Part shown: positions 1 to 7,706 of the stretch, in pieces
Numbering within the stretch: the stretch's first letter is position 1
Layout: the number at the start of each line of letters is the position of its first letter
Source of the DNA: Comamonadaceae bacterium
GTDB taxonomy: Bacteria; Pseudomonadota; Gammaproteobacteria; Burkholderiales; Burkholderiaceae_C
Assembly (NCBI GenBank): GCA_947452325.1
Contig: CANGCZ010000023.1
Span: 1 to 13,139, forward strand
Direction of reading: 5' to 3'
DNA: 13,139 nucleotides
Notes under the pieces: generated by a model
Told to the model about the DNA's origin: nothing
What the model saw: only the letters and a program-made list of their open reading frames with translations
The model's database searches: none
Translations under genes and position numbers: made by a program

Positions 1-1
1 T

Positions 2-1471
2 GAAAAACAAGGATATGCTTTTGCATTTGATATCAACAAGGTAAGCGACAACAACTATTGGAGCGATTTCACCAACATCAATGTAGGAGCTAACAGCAAA
101 TTGATACAGAGGGTCTTACCCACAACCGTCAGTTTGGGGAAAGGCTGGGGCACGCTGGCGGCAAGTGTGAATGTGACGCAATGGCAAACCCAGCAGGGAA
201 CAGACTCCAGTTCAGCCATTGCCGCACCGTTTGATAAATTGCCACAGTTGACGGTCAATTACATGCGCGCAGACATCGAAGGCTTTGACTGGACAATCAA
301 TACCGATTTGACGCATTTCAGCGTCAACCGAACTTTTTATTGCACCTTCTACTCGACCAGCGCCTACTGTAACCAGCAAAATGCATTGCGATTGGTCGCA
401 AACAACTACCTCAGCCGTCCGTTTCTCACCAGTTATGGCTACATCACTCCCAAGTTGTCGCTGAGCGCACGTCAATATCAGTATGACGAAACTTACAAAG
501 GCACTTATGGAACAAGCGGGGCATCAGACAGTAATGGGGTAGTGGTACCCACTTTCAGTCTGGATACAGGTGCGGTACTTGAGCGTCCCATGCAAATTTT
601 CAATGCCCATTGGACACAGACCTTAGAACCCAGGGCTTTTTATGTTTACACGCCATACCGTTACCAAAGTGATTTGCCTAATTACGATACGGGCAGCAAT
701 GACTTCAATTTTGCAACCGTATTCACCGAAAACGCTTTTTCAGGCCAAGATCGCATTTCTGACTCGCACACCTTAACCTTGGGCGGCACATCACGGATGA
801 TCAATCCGGACACCGGCGCAGAAGGGGCGCGTTTTGGCTTAGCTCAGCGTTATCGTTTTGCAGCACAAAATGTATTGCTGACACCGGATGCAACCGCTGT
901 GAATTCAGGGTACAGCGATATTTTGGGTGGTGCCAGCTTGTATTTGACGCCCAAACTGACTTTTGACAGCTTGGTGCAATACAACTATGAAGAAGGCCGC
1001 TCAGAGCGCAAATCCTACGGATTCCGTTACAACCCCAGCGGATATCGTGTCATCAACACAGCTTATCGCTACCAATACCAATCCTCCGAAGTCGTCGATG
1101 TCAGTTGGCAATGGCCTTTGAATGACTTGTGGAAAGATATAGGCATTGACCAAAGACAAGGCCAAGGTATGGGCGGCGGACGCTGGTATACGGTGGGACG
1201 ATTGAATTACAGCATGCTAGATGAACGGCTGGTTGAATCCTTGCTTGGCTTTGAATACGACGGCGGCTGCTGGCTGGCTCGGGTCGCGGCTCAACGTACT
1301 CAGTTGTCATTGACCAGCGCCACATCGAGTTTAATGTTCCAATTGGAGTTGAATGATTTCTCAAAGCTGGGTTTAGGTTCCATGGGATCGGTCAAAGACA
1401 ATATCTCGCGCTATCAAAATTTGCGTGAACCATTCAAGTTTTCTCCCAGTCCTTTTACGCAATATGAGTAA
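2..1471 (+). CDS. lptD: LPS-assembly protein LptD, C-terminal part (5' end outside window)
   Basis: LptD is the outer-membrane beta-barrel that, with the lipoprotein LptE, places lipopolysaccharide in the outer leaflet. The frame is open from base 2, and 489 residues precede the TAA at 1469-1471. They start inside the barrel: FDINKVSDNNYW is a typical LptD strand segment, and the earlier beta-jellyroll domain is missing. The rest is rich in alternating aromatic/polar beta-strands, e.g. FGLAQRYRF and YRYQYQSSEVVDVSWQWPL, and ends in LELNDFSKLGLG, as in proteobacterial LptD. A single Cys (codon 1268-1270, in YDGGCWLARV) occupies the place where E. coli has an adjacent Cys pair; two further Cys codons (341-343, 368-370) lie nine residues apart. 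The following surA, another outer-membrane biogenesis gene, supports the call. The internal ATG/TTG codons near base 101 are not the real start. Family assignment is firm. Confidence 0.93.
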   Translation, partial: EKQGYAFAFDINKVSDNNYWSDFTNINVGANSKLIQRVLPTTVSLGKGWGTLAASVNVTQWQTQQGTDSSSAIAAPFDKLPQLTVNYMRADIEGFDWTINTDLTHFSVNRTFYCTFYSTSAYCNQQNALRLVANNYLSRPFLTSYGYITPKLSLSARQYQYDETYKGTYGTSGASDSNGVVVPTFSLDTGAVLERPMQIFNAHWTQTLEPRAFYVYTPYRYQSDLPNYDTGSNDFNFATVFTENAFSGQDRISDSHTLTLGGTSRMINPDTGAEGARFGLAQRYRFAAQNVLLTPDATAVNSGYSDILGGASLYLTPKLTFDSLVQYNYEEGRSERKSYGFRYNPSGYRVINTAYRYQYQSSEVVDVSWQWPLNDLWKDIGIDQRQGQGMGGGRWYTVGRLNYSMLDERLVESLLGFEYDGGCWLARVAAQRTQLSLTSATSSLMFQLELNDFSKLGLGSMGSVKDNISRYQNLREPFKFSPSPFTQYE

Positions 1472-2864
1472 ATACATGCGATTGAAAATCAAATTTGCCA
1501 TCACAAGCAGCTTGTTGGTAATCCTTGGCTTGTATGGCCATTGCGCTTGGTCACAGTCGTTGAAACCGAGCCCGGGAAGTCAGTCTGCGGCGGGATTGAT
1601 TTTGCGAAATGTGCCCACAGCACCGGCAATGGAGACCTCCGATCAACTGCAGGCTTTGGATTACATCGTCGCCGTGGTGGATAACGAACCCATCACCAAT
1701 ATAGAGGTGAATATTCTGGCTGCCATGGCGGATCCGGCCGCGGCTAAGCTGGGAAGAAGTGCACTGCTGCAAAATGCACTGGAAAACCTCATCAATGAAT
1801 CTGCACAATTACAAGTTGCCAGGCAATTGAATATTCAAGTGTCTGCTGAAGAATTACAGCAAGCCATAGACCAGACGGCCAAGCGCAATAAATTAAGCGT
1901 CGAGGATTTAAAACAGCGATTGCTGGCCCAAGGTGTGGGCTGGGAGCGCTACCGAGCACAAATCAAAAGACAAATACTGTTGCAAAGAGTGCGTGAACGA
2001 GAAGTCATCAGCCGGATCAAGGTTCAAGACCACGAGATCGAGACTTTTTTACAGGAAAACAGCAAGACACAACCGGGCAAAAATGACGATATAAATATCG
2101 CTCATATTTTGTTGTCTGTGCCTGAAAAAGCCGATGCCGATGAGGTGACACGTGTGTTTAACAAAGCCGAAGAATTGCTCAGAAGAATCAAAGCCGGGGA
2201 AGATTTCAGCACACTTGCTGCGCAGAACTCAAATGCGCCTGATCGCGCCAATGGAGGACAACTTGGCATGCGCAATCCGGAAAAATACCCCACATTGTTT
2301 GTAGATGCCGTTCAATCCCTTCAGGTGGGTGGCGTCACCGGCCCGCTGCGATCGGGTGCGGGCTTTCATATTTTGAAGCTTTTAGAGAGAAAGTCGCCGA
2401 ATGCCCTTCCCACGAGCATCACTCAAACTCGGGCCCGGCATATTCTGCTCAGACCTGGCGGCCAATTAAGCCAGGACTCTGCGCGCGCTCAACTTGCCGG
2501 TTACAAAATTCAAATAGAAACCGGCAAGGCGTCTTTTGAAGAATTGGCCACGCAATATTCACAGGACGCCAGTGCGATTCAGGGCGGCGATCTCGGCTGG
2601 GCCAATCCCGGCATGATGGTGCCTGAATTTGAAAAGGTCATGGATGCATTACAACCGGGTGAAATCGCGGACCCCGCGATATCGCGCTTCGGTGTGCATT
2701 TGATACAGGTGATGGAGCGCCGCGAAGCGCCACTCAGCTTGCGAGACAAACAAGACATGGCGCGCAATATCCTGCGCGAGCGCAAATTTGAAGAAACCTT
2801 GAAAAACTGGGAGCGTGAAGTCCGCGGTCGCGCTTACGTGGAATACCGTGAACCCCCGCAATAA
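1464..2864 (+). CDS. surA: Periplasmic chaperone / peptidyl-prolyl isomerase SurA
   Basis: SurA escorts unfolded outer-membrane proteins, including LptD, across the periplasm. From ATG 1464 the product has 466 residues. Residues 1-32 look like a cleavable signal peptide: basic MSKYMRLKIK, then a hydrophobic stretch, then a site near HCAWSQ. The SurA N-terminal chaperone domain follows (about 65-200, starting near LDYIVAVVDNEPIT). Two parvulin domains come next, about 208-310 (INIAHILLSVP, GGQLGM) and 321-420 (RARHILLRPGG, GGDLGWANPGMMVPEF). A C-terminal helix ends in VEYREPPQ. ATG 1464 overlaps the lptD stop (ATGAGTAA), suggesting translational coupling. ATG 1476 is an alternative, and GTG 1425 is less likely because it would put polar residues before the signal peptide. 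No strong Shine-Dalgarno is seen for any of them. Length and domain order match SurA well. Confidence 0.95.
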   Translation: MSKYMRLKIKFAITSSLLVILGLYGHCAWSQSLKPSPGSQSAAGLILRNVPTAPAMETSDQLQALDYIVAVVDNEPITNIEVNILAAMADPAAAKLGRSALLQNALENLINESAQLQVARQLNIQVSAEELQQAIDQTAKRNKLSVEDLKQRLLAQGVGWERYRAQIKRQILLQRVREREVISRIKVQDHEIETFLQENSKTQPGKNDDINIAHILLSVPEKADADEVTRVFNKAEELLRRIKAGEDFSTLAAQNSNAPDRANGGQLGMRNPEKYPTLFVDAVQSLQVGGVTGPLRSGAGFHILKLLERKSPNALPTSITQTRARHILLRPGGQLSQDSARAQLAGYKIQIETGKASFEELATQYSQDASAIQGGDLGWANPGMMVPEFEKVMDALQPGEIADPAISRFGVHLIQVMERREAPLSLRDKQDMARNILRERKFEETLKNWEREVRGRAYVEYREPPQ

Positions 2865-2879
2865 GCCCGGGAGTCATTG

Positions 2880-3653
2880 ATGGCGCAGCACCAAGCGCGC
2901 AAACGGTTCGGGCAACATTTTTTAACCGATGCCGGCGTCATTGACCAGATTGTTCAAGCCATCGCGCCCTTGGCCGGTGAGACCATGGTGGAAATCGGGC
3001 CTGGTCTGGCGGCCATGACCCAGCCTCTGGTCGAGCGCTTGGGGCATTTGCAAGTCATTGAATTGGATCGCGATTTGGCCAGGCGATTGCGTGAGCATGC
3101 GCAGTTGTCGGTGATTGAGGCTGATGTGTTGAAAGTAGATTTCACGGCCTTGGCTGCGTCAATGCCGACGCCGCAGATGCGTGTGGTCGGCAACCTTCCC
3201 TACAACATTTCTACACCCATACTTTTTCATTTGCTTGACCATGTTGCTGTGATCAAGGATCAGCATTTCATGCTTCAAAAAGAAGTGGTCGAGCGCATGG
3301 TGGCCGTGCCGTCTACCGCCCATTACGGGCGTTTGAGCGTGATGCTGCAATGGCGCTACGACATGGAAATGGTGTTGCTGGTCGGCCCACAGGCGTTCGA
3401 TCCGCCGCCGCGCGTAGACAGCGCTGTTGTGCGCATGCTGCCGCAAGCGCAGCCAGCGCAGGTGGATGTAGGCTTGCTCAGCGAAATGGTGCAAGTGGCG
3501 TTCAGCCAAAGGCGCAAATTGCTGCGCCATACCTTGGGGAGGTGGTTGACTGAGCGAGGCTTCGACGGTGACTTTGATGTGCAGCGCCGCGCGGAAGAGG
3601 TGCCTGTGCAGCAATACCTGACGCTGGCAAAGGCTTTGTCGGTTTCCGGCTGA
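2880..3653 (+). CDS. rsmA: 16S rRNA (adenine1518-N6/adenine1519-N6)-dimethyltransferase RsmA (KsgA)
   Basis: RsmA dimethylates two adjacent adenines in the 3' terminal hairpin of 16S rRNA, using S-adenosylmethionine, late in 30S assembly. The 257-residue product is of normal family length. It shows the N-terminal KRFGQHFL (8-15), the SAM-binding motif EIGPG (38-42), the ribose-binding acidic residue in VIELDRD (E61), an acidic residue in EADVL (D82) and the catalytic NLPYNIS (105-111). FSQRRKLLRHTLG (208-220) is the usual C-terminal motif. After EIGPG the sequence reads LAAMT where many homologues have a Gly-containing GALT-like segment, a small variation. ATG 2880 is preferred over the in-frame TTG 2877; GGGAG at 2869-2873 serves as ribosome binding site. 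The gene starts 15 bases after surA and is probably in the same operon. SAM is also supplied by methionine synthesis elsewhere in this window. Confidence 0.96.
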   Translation: MAQHQARKRFGQHFLTDAGVIDQIVQAIAPLAGETMVEIGPGLAAMTQPLVERLGHLQVIELDRDLARRLREHAQLSVIEADVLKVDFTALAASMPTPQMRVVGNLPYNISTPILFHLLDHVAVIKDQHFMLQKEVVERMVAVPSTAHYGRLSVMLQWRYDMEMVLLVGPQAFDPPPRVDSAVVRMLPQAQPAQVDVGLLSEMVQVAFSQRRKLLRHTLGRWLTERGFDGDFDVQRRAEEVPVQQYLTLAKALSVSG

Positions 3654-3706
3654 CACAGCCCTTATTTACGACCGACGCGGCTTGTGCCGGACGACACAGG
3701 TAATCG

Positions 3707-5314
3707 TCAGCTATTGAGTGTTTTCAACAGCGTCTCGCGCATCAGGCGTTTCATCAATTTACCATTGGCATTGCGCGGCAAGGGCTCGCTGCTGAGGGTG
3801 AAACTCTCGGGTACTTTTTCGCGTGACAGCCGCGTGCTGCAAAAAAGCGTCAACTCTTCGGCACTGGCTGTATCGCGCAAAGAGATGAAGGCGTGCACGC
3901 GCTCACCGAGCACCGGACAAGGCTTGGCCACAATCGCACATTCCGCCACCGCAGGATGCTGGTACAAAGTGTTTTCCACTTCTATGCAGTAAATCTTGTA
4001 GCCGCCACGGTTGAGCATGTCTTTTTTGCGGTCCAGGATACGCACATAGCCTTGGGCATCCAGGCTGCCCATGTCTCCTGATTTCCAATAGCCGTCGACA
4101 AATTCTTTGGCGGTGGCTTCAGGGTTGTTCCAATAACCTGCAACCACCATGGGGCCTTTGATCCAGATCTCGCCCATGTCTCCGGCGGGGACGGGCTGTG
4201 CGTCATCGTCGACCACTTTGATATCAGCACACGCCAACGCTTGACCGACCGTGTCATTGTGCAAGGGCGTCATGCCCGGCGGCATCATGGTGGCAGGCGA
4301 GGTGGTTTCGGTCGCGCCATAGCAATTCATCAGCACCAAAGCAGGCAAGGTACGGGCCATGGCCTCGATGCTGGCCACCGGCATGGGTGCGCCGCCATAG
4401 GCACCCACTCGCCAATGACGCAAATCCATGTGGGAGAAATCAGGCTGCAACAAACACAGGTTGTACATGGCCGGCACCATGATGGTGTAAGTCATGGCTT
4501 CTTGCTGTGCCAACCGCAAAAACGCCGGCGCTTTGAAGGTCGGCAAGATGACCAGCGTACCTGCGACGTGCAGCATGGTGGTGACCAAAGCGACCAGACC
4601 GGTGACATGGCTTAAGGGCACGGCCGCCAGACCGACATCCTTCATGTCCAGCGCCATGCCGGCCTGGTAATGGATGCTGGAGTGCACAATGCCGAGATGA
4701 CTCAGCATGGCGCCTTTGGGCCGACCGGTGGTGCCTGATGTGTACAAAATGACTGCCGTGTCTTCTTCTTGTACCGGGGCGGCTTGTTCAAGCTGTTGTT
4801 CAGTCAGCAGCGAATAAAAGTCCAGTGCCTGGGTGCAGCCGTCAAAACTGATGCGCCAGCGCAGACCCGGCAGACTGTCGGCGGCCGGTACCACGTCGGC
4901 CAGCGTGGATTCGTGCACCAGCATCACTGCAGCGCAGTGTTCCAGCATGTAATGCAGCCCCGGGGTTTGCTCCCGGATGCTGATGGGCACGGTGATGGCC
5001 CCTAATCGACTGGCTGCCAGCAGGCACAGTACAAACTCGATGCGGTTACCAAGCAGCAAAGCAATGCGGTCACCGGCGCGCACGCCCAGCGATTGCCAAG
5101 CGGCGGCCAATTGACCGACGCGACGGTTCAAGTCGGTGTAGCTGAGCCGGGCTTGTTCGCAGACCAGGGCGGTGCCCTGAGGGTTGGTCGCCAAAGCGTT
5201 TTCCAGCAAGGCGTGCAGGCTGCGCGGCCTGTCAATGAAACAGCGAAAAGCGCGGGTGTGTTGAAAATGCTCTTCAATTTGCTGCCGTGGCCAGCTCACC
5301 TCAAACGCGCCCAT
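3707..5314 (-). CDS. Acyl-CoA synthetase / AMP-forming CoA ligase, substrate unknown
   Basis: This is a class I adenylate-forming enzyme, which activates a carboxylic acid with ATP to an acyl-AMP and then transfers it to CoA. All core motifs are present in the 535 residues: the phosphate-binding loop YTSGTTGRPKG (191-201), the aromatic motif CYGATETTS (331-339), the ribose-binding YWKSGD (409-414), the hinge region LDRKKDMLNRGGYKI (427-441) and the catalytic lysine K519 in LPRNANGK. Overall resemblance is to medium/long-chain fatty acid or carnitine/crotonobetaine-type CoA ligases. The acyl-binding pocket cannot be read by eye, so the substrate is left open. No signal peptide or clear membrane segment is visible. 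ATG 5312-5314 has AAGGG a few bases upstream on the minus strand. The gene lies 66 bases after pckG on the same strand and may be co-transcribed, although the two have no obvious shared pathway. It converges with rsmA, 53 bases away, with no convincing terminator between. Confidence 0.9.
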   Translation of the reverse strand: MGAFEVSWPRQQIEEHFQHTRAFRCFIDRPRSLHALLENALATNPQGTALVCEQARLSYTDLNRRVGQLAAAWQSLGVRAGDRIALLLGNRIEFVLCLLAASRLGAITVPISIREQTPGLHYMLEHCAAVMLVHESTLADVVPAADSLPGLRWRISFDGCTQALDFYSLLTEQQLEQAAPVQEEDTAVILYTSGTTGRPKGAMLSHLGIVHSSIHYQAGMALDMKDVGLAAVPLSHVTGLVALVTTMLHVAGTLVILPTFKAPAFLRLAQQEAMTYTIMVPAMYNLCLLQPDFSHMDLRHWRVGAYGGAPMPVASIEAMARTLPALVLMNCYGATETTSPATMMPPGMTPLHNDTVGQALACADIKVVDDDAQPVPAGDMGEIWIKGPMVVAGYWNNPEATAKEFVDGYWKSGDMGSLDAQGYVRILDRKKDMLNRGGYKIYCIEVENTLYQHPAVAECAIVAKPCPVLGERVHAFISLRDTASAEELTLFCSTRLSREKVPESFTLSSEPLPRNANGKLMKRLMRETLLKTLNS

Positions 5315-5380
5315 GCTTTACCCTTGTATCTGAAGTCAAAACCGCATGATGCCAGAAGCGGTCAGACAGACAGCTTTGTG

Positions 5381-7213
5381 TCAGGCTTCCAGGCGCAAAG
5401 CAATGGAGGCTTTGGTGTCGGTCAAGGCCACAGGCAAGTGGTAAGCCAGTTGGGTGAACAAGACTTCATGCAACTTCAGTTCTTCCACCCAGGCGGCTTT
5501 GTCGATGTGGGTCACGGTTTGGAATTGCGCAGGTGTGAAATCCAAACCTGTCCATGTGATTTCCTCGTAGGCCGGGCTGATGCCGAACACGTTTTCACGG
5601 CCTTTGGCGGCGCCTTCAATGCGGTCGATCATCCACTTCAGCACGCGCATGTTTTCACCGTAACCCGGCCAGACGAACTTGCCGTCCTCGCCTTTGCGGA
5701 ACCAGTTGACGCAGAAAATCGCAGGCAAGGTCGCACCCGTGTTTTTGAGTGTGTCACCCATGTTCAACCAGTGCTGGAAATAGTCGCTCATGTTGTAGCC
5801 CATGAACGGCAACATAGCGAACGGGTCGCGTCGCACCACGCCTTGCTGGCCGGCGGCAGCGGCCGTGGTTTCCGAGCCCATGGTCGCCGCCATGTACACA
5901 CCTTCGGTCCAGTTGCGCGCTTGCGTGACCAGAGGCACGGTGGTGGAGCGGCGGCCGCCAAAAATGAACGCGTCAATTTTCACGCCCGATGCGTCGTCCC
6001 AGGCACTGTCGAGTGCCGGGTTGTTGGTGGCGGCCACGGTGAAACGTGCATTCGGGTGCGCTGCTTTGGCGCCGGTTTCTTTGGCAATCGCAGGTGTCCA
6101 GTCTTTGCCTTGCCAGTCGATCAGGTGATCCGGCAAATGGCCGGTGTCTTTTTCCATGCCTTCCCACCACACATCGCCGTCATCGGTCAAAGCCACATTG
6201 GTGAAGATGACGTTCTTGTCAAGGCTGGCCATGCAGTTGGGGTTGGTGTGGAAATTGGTGCCGGGCGCGACGCCGAAGTAGCCGGCCTCGGGGTTGATGG
6301 CGCGCAATTCGCCATTGCTGCTGGGCTTGATCCAGGCGATGTCGTCGCCGATGGTGGTGACCTTCCAGCCGTCGAATCCGGCGGGCGGCACCAGCATAGA
6401 GAAATTGGTCTTGCCGCAAGCGCTGGGGAAAGCCGCAGCAACGTGGTATTTTTTGCCTTGCGGGTTGGTCAAACCCAGAATCAACATGTGCTCGGCCAGC
6501 CAGCCCTGATCGCGACCCATGTTGGAGGCGATGCGCAGCGCAAAACATTTTTTGCCCAACAAAGCGTTGCCGCCATAGCCAGATCCGTAAGACCAGATTT
6601 CGCGGGTTTGCGGGTAATGCACGATGTACTTGGTGCTGTTGCAAGGCCAGGCCACGTCTTTGTGTCCGGCGGTCAGCGGCGCGCCGACGGTGTGTACGCA
6701 GGGCACGAAATCGCCGTCTTCACCCAGCACATCAAACACGGCTTTGCCCATGCGGGTCATGATGCGCTGGTTCACCGCCACATAAGCGCTGTCAGACAAC
6801 TCAATGCCGATGTGGGCGATGGGTGAGCCCAGCGGGCCCATGCTGAACGGCACCACATACATGGTGCGGCCTTTCATGCAGCCGTCAAACAAGGGCTGCA
6901 ATGTGCGCCGCATCTCGGTGGGGTCCATCCAGTTGTTGGTGGGACCGGCTTCTTCTTTTTTCTCGGAGCAAATGTAAGTGCGGTCTTCTACACGCGCCAC
7001 ATCACTGGGGTCGGAGCAGGCCAAAAAAGAATTGGGGCGTTTGGCCGGGTTGAGTTTTTTGAACGTACCGGCATCCACCAATTGCTGGCACAAACGCTGG
7101 TATTCCTCTTCGCTGCCATCGCACCAGTGAACCTGATCCGGTTTGCACAAGGCAACCATGTCGTTGACCCAGGCGGTGAGCCTGGCGTGCTTTACATATG
7201 CAGGTGGGTTCAT
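5381..7213 (-). CDS. pckG: Phosphoenolpyruvate carboxykinase (GTP)
   Basis: The enzyme converts oxaloacetate plus GTP to phosphoenolpyruvate, CO2 and GDP, the entry step of gluconeogenesis in the cytosol. The 610-residue product matches the GTP-dependent family rather than the shorter ATP-dependent one. Visible motifs are GYGGNALLGKKC (substrate and metal region, about 212-223), the P-loop FPSACGKTN (262-270) whose cysteine is characteristic of the GTP family, GDDIAW (289-294, metal-binding aspartates), YFGVAPGTN (312-320) and FGGRRSTTVPLV (418-429). ATG 7211-7213 is chosen because GAGGAG lies seven bases upstream; the in-frame TTG at 7229-7231 would add six residues and overlap that site. 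The leader contains a hairpin with a T-rich tail (see 7239-7269), so expression may be attenuated. The acyl-CoA ligase follows 66 bases later. pgi, another reversible glycolysis/gluconeogenesis enzyme, lies further right but is a separate unit. Confidence 0.96.
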   Translation of the reverse strand: MNPPAYVKHARLTAWVNDMVALCKPDQVHWCDGSEEEYQRLCQQLVDAGTFKKLNPAKRPNSFLACSDPSDVARVEDRTYICSEKKEEAGPTNNWMDPTEMRRTLQPLFDGCMKGRTMYVVPFSMGPLGSPIAHIGIELSDSAYVAVNQRIMTRMGKAVFDVLGEDGDFVPCVHTVGAPLTAGHKDVAWPCNSTKYIVHYPQTREIWSYGSGYGGNALLGKKCFALRIASNMGRDQGWLAEHMLILGLTNPQGKKYHVAAAFPSACGKTNFSMLVPPAGFDGWKVTTIGDDIAWIKPSSNGELRAINPEAGYFGVAPGTNFHTNPNCMASLDKNVIFTNVALTDDGDVWWEGMEKDTGHLPDHLIDWQGKDWTPAIAKETGAKAAHPNARFTVAATNNPALDSAWDDASGVKIDAFIFGGRRSTTVPLVTQARNWTEGVYMAATMGSETTAAAAGQQGVVRRDPFAMLPFMGYNMSDYFQHWLNMGDTLKNTGATLPAIFCVNWFRKGEDGKFVWPGYGENMRVLKWMIDRIEGAAKGRENVFGISPAYEEITWTGLDFTPAQFQTVTHIDKAAWVEELKLHEVLFTQLAYHLPVALTDTKASIALRLEA

Positions 7214-7229
7214 CAAACACTCCTCAATC

Positions 7230-7269
7230 AAAAAATTAAGGTCAGCGTCTGTGTGTGAGGCGCTGACCT
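7230..7269 (-). promoter_or_regulatory. Hairpin with T-rich tail in the pckG leader (possible attenuator)
   Basis: A perfect 9-base inverted repeat, AGGTCAGCG at 7239-7247 and CGCTGACCT at 7261-7269, has a 13-base loop. On the minus strand (pckG sense) it is followed at once by TAATTTTTT and then, within about 15 bases, by the GAGGAG ribosome binding site. Stem plus U-rich tail resembles an intrinsic terminator placed inside the leader, but the stem could equally be a protein-binding dyad or an mRNA-stabilising hairpin. I see no alternative antiterminator stem or leader peptide. The repeat is seen directly; any regulatory role is inferred. Confidence 0.5.
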
Positions 7270-7382
7270 CAATCCTTTGGCCCGGGGTCTCCGTGGGTTG
7301 GACATTCTAGGAATGCCTGAGGCCTGAAAAGCTGACAAATACCTTGGGTCTCAGACAAGTAAAAATCAAACAAAAGATATAA

Positions 7383-7404
7383 AAAAACGCCCGTAGGCGT
7401 TTTT
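7383..7404 (-). terminator. Rho-independent terminator after the small membrane-protein gene
   Basis: AAAAACGCC (7383-7391) and GGCGTTTTT (7396-7404) form a perfect 9-base stem with a 4-base loop. Read on the minus strand, the GC core is followed by a run of seven T and then ATAT, a classic terminator 41 bases after the stop codon of the small gene at 7446-7580. The plus-strand reading also ends in five T, so it could act in both directions. It separates the small gene from pckG, which must therefore have its own promoter between about 7270 and 7380. Confidence 0.85.
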
Positions 7405-7445
7405 GTACCGGGCAGGCGTCAGATACGCTGACGTCTACAGCCGCC

Positions 7446-7580
7446 TCAAGCCATGAAAACGGCAATGAAAGCCAGCAGAAAAATCAGCACAGCGCCGCCA
7501 ATCGGCAAAACGATGGGCATCAAGGGGACAATAGACTCGACCACATCAGTGGACTCTGTGGCGTGAGAATGGTCAGACAT
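7446..7580 (-). CDS. Unnamed 44-residue single-span membrane protein
   Basis: I do not recognise this gene. It encodes 44 residues from ATG 7578-7580 to TGA 7446-7448. AAGG on the minus strand about nine bases before the ATG is a good ribosome binding site, and a strong terminator lies 41 bases after the stop, so it looks like a genuine independent transcription unit. The N-terminus MSDHSHATESTD is polar, with two histidines and several acidic residues. From about residue 17 to the end (IVPLMPIVLPIGG then AVLIFLLAFIAVFMA) it is almost wholly hydrophobic and would make one transmembrane helix, with prolines at its start. Such small proteins are often accessory subunits of respiratory or transport complexes, but nothing here identifies a partner. 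The neighbours, pckG downstream on the same strand and metH divergent, do not help. Confidence 0.72.
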   Translation of the reverse strand: MSDHSHATESTDVVESIVPLMPIVLPIGGAVLIFLLAFIAVFMA

Positions 7581-7645
7581 GAGATTACCTTTGAACGTAA
7601 ACAGACTGCTATTCTAAAACACAGAGCCTGACCGCAAACTGTCGG

Positions 7646-7661
7646 TGAAAATACCTTTTCA
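7646..7661. other. AT-rich perfect dyad upstream of the first metH gene
   Basis: TGAAAA-TACC-TTTTCA is a perfect 6-base inverted repeat with a 4-base spacer, 45 bases upstream of the ATG at 7707. The outer TGAA...TTCA halves resemble the half-sites of MetR, a LysR-type regulator of methionine genes, but the spacing here is eight bases rather than the five of the E. coli MetR consensus. It may be an operator, a weak hairpin or chance. No riboswitch-like structure is visible in this leader. Confidence 0.3.
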
Positions 7662-7706
7662 GATCCGCCTTATCGTTGCTTGTCCCCGCTATTTGTAAAG
7701 AGACAC

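Noticed and set aside
3159..3656. A 165-codon minus-strand frame opposite rsmA.
   Set aside because: It is antisense to a complete RsmA, with a His/Gln-rich translation typical of shadow frames.
3690..3708. GACGA...TCGTC inverted repeat between convergent rsmA and the acyl-CoA ligase, considered as a shared terminator.
   Set aside because: The stem is only five bases with a nine-base loop and no T-run on either strand.
5346..5367. ACCGC...GCGGT repeat between pckG and the ligase, followed on the minus strand by a few T, considered as a terminator.
   Set aside because: The stem has five pairs and a 12-base loop, with only a short TTT tail; too weak to call.
5093..6826. A 577-codon open frame on the plus strand opposite pckG and the ligase.
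   Set aside because: It lies antisense to two genes with complete catalytic motifs, its translation shows no family motif and is low-complexity in Gly/Val/His/Arg, and it spans the gap between two genes. It is a shadow of the GC-biased third codon positions.
7303..7315. CATTC-TAG-GAATG palindrome upstream of pckG, including a TAGAAT -10-like box on the minus strand.
   Set aside because: No -35 hexamer at a sensible distance, and a 5-base dyad is easily due to chance. The pckG promoter probably lies nearby but I cannot place it.
7591..7619. TTGAAC with downstream A/T-rich sequence, considered as a promoter for the first metH gene.
   Set aside because: No acceptable -10 box falls at 16-18 bases; the best TATTCT is only 13 bases away.
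7680..7706. TTG 7680 as the start of the homocysteine-binding half of MetH.
   Set aside because: ATG 7707 has a purine-rich AAAGAGA just upstream, and the nine extra residues have no family support that I can see.
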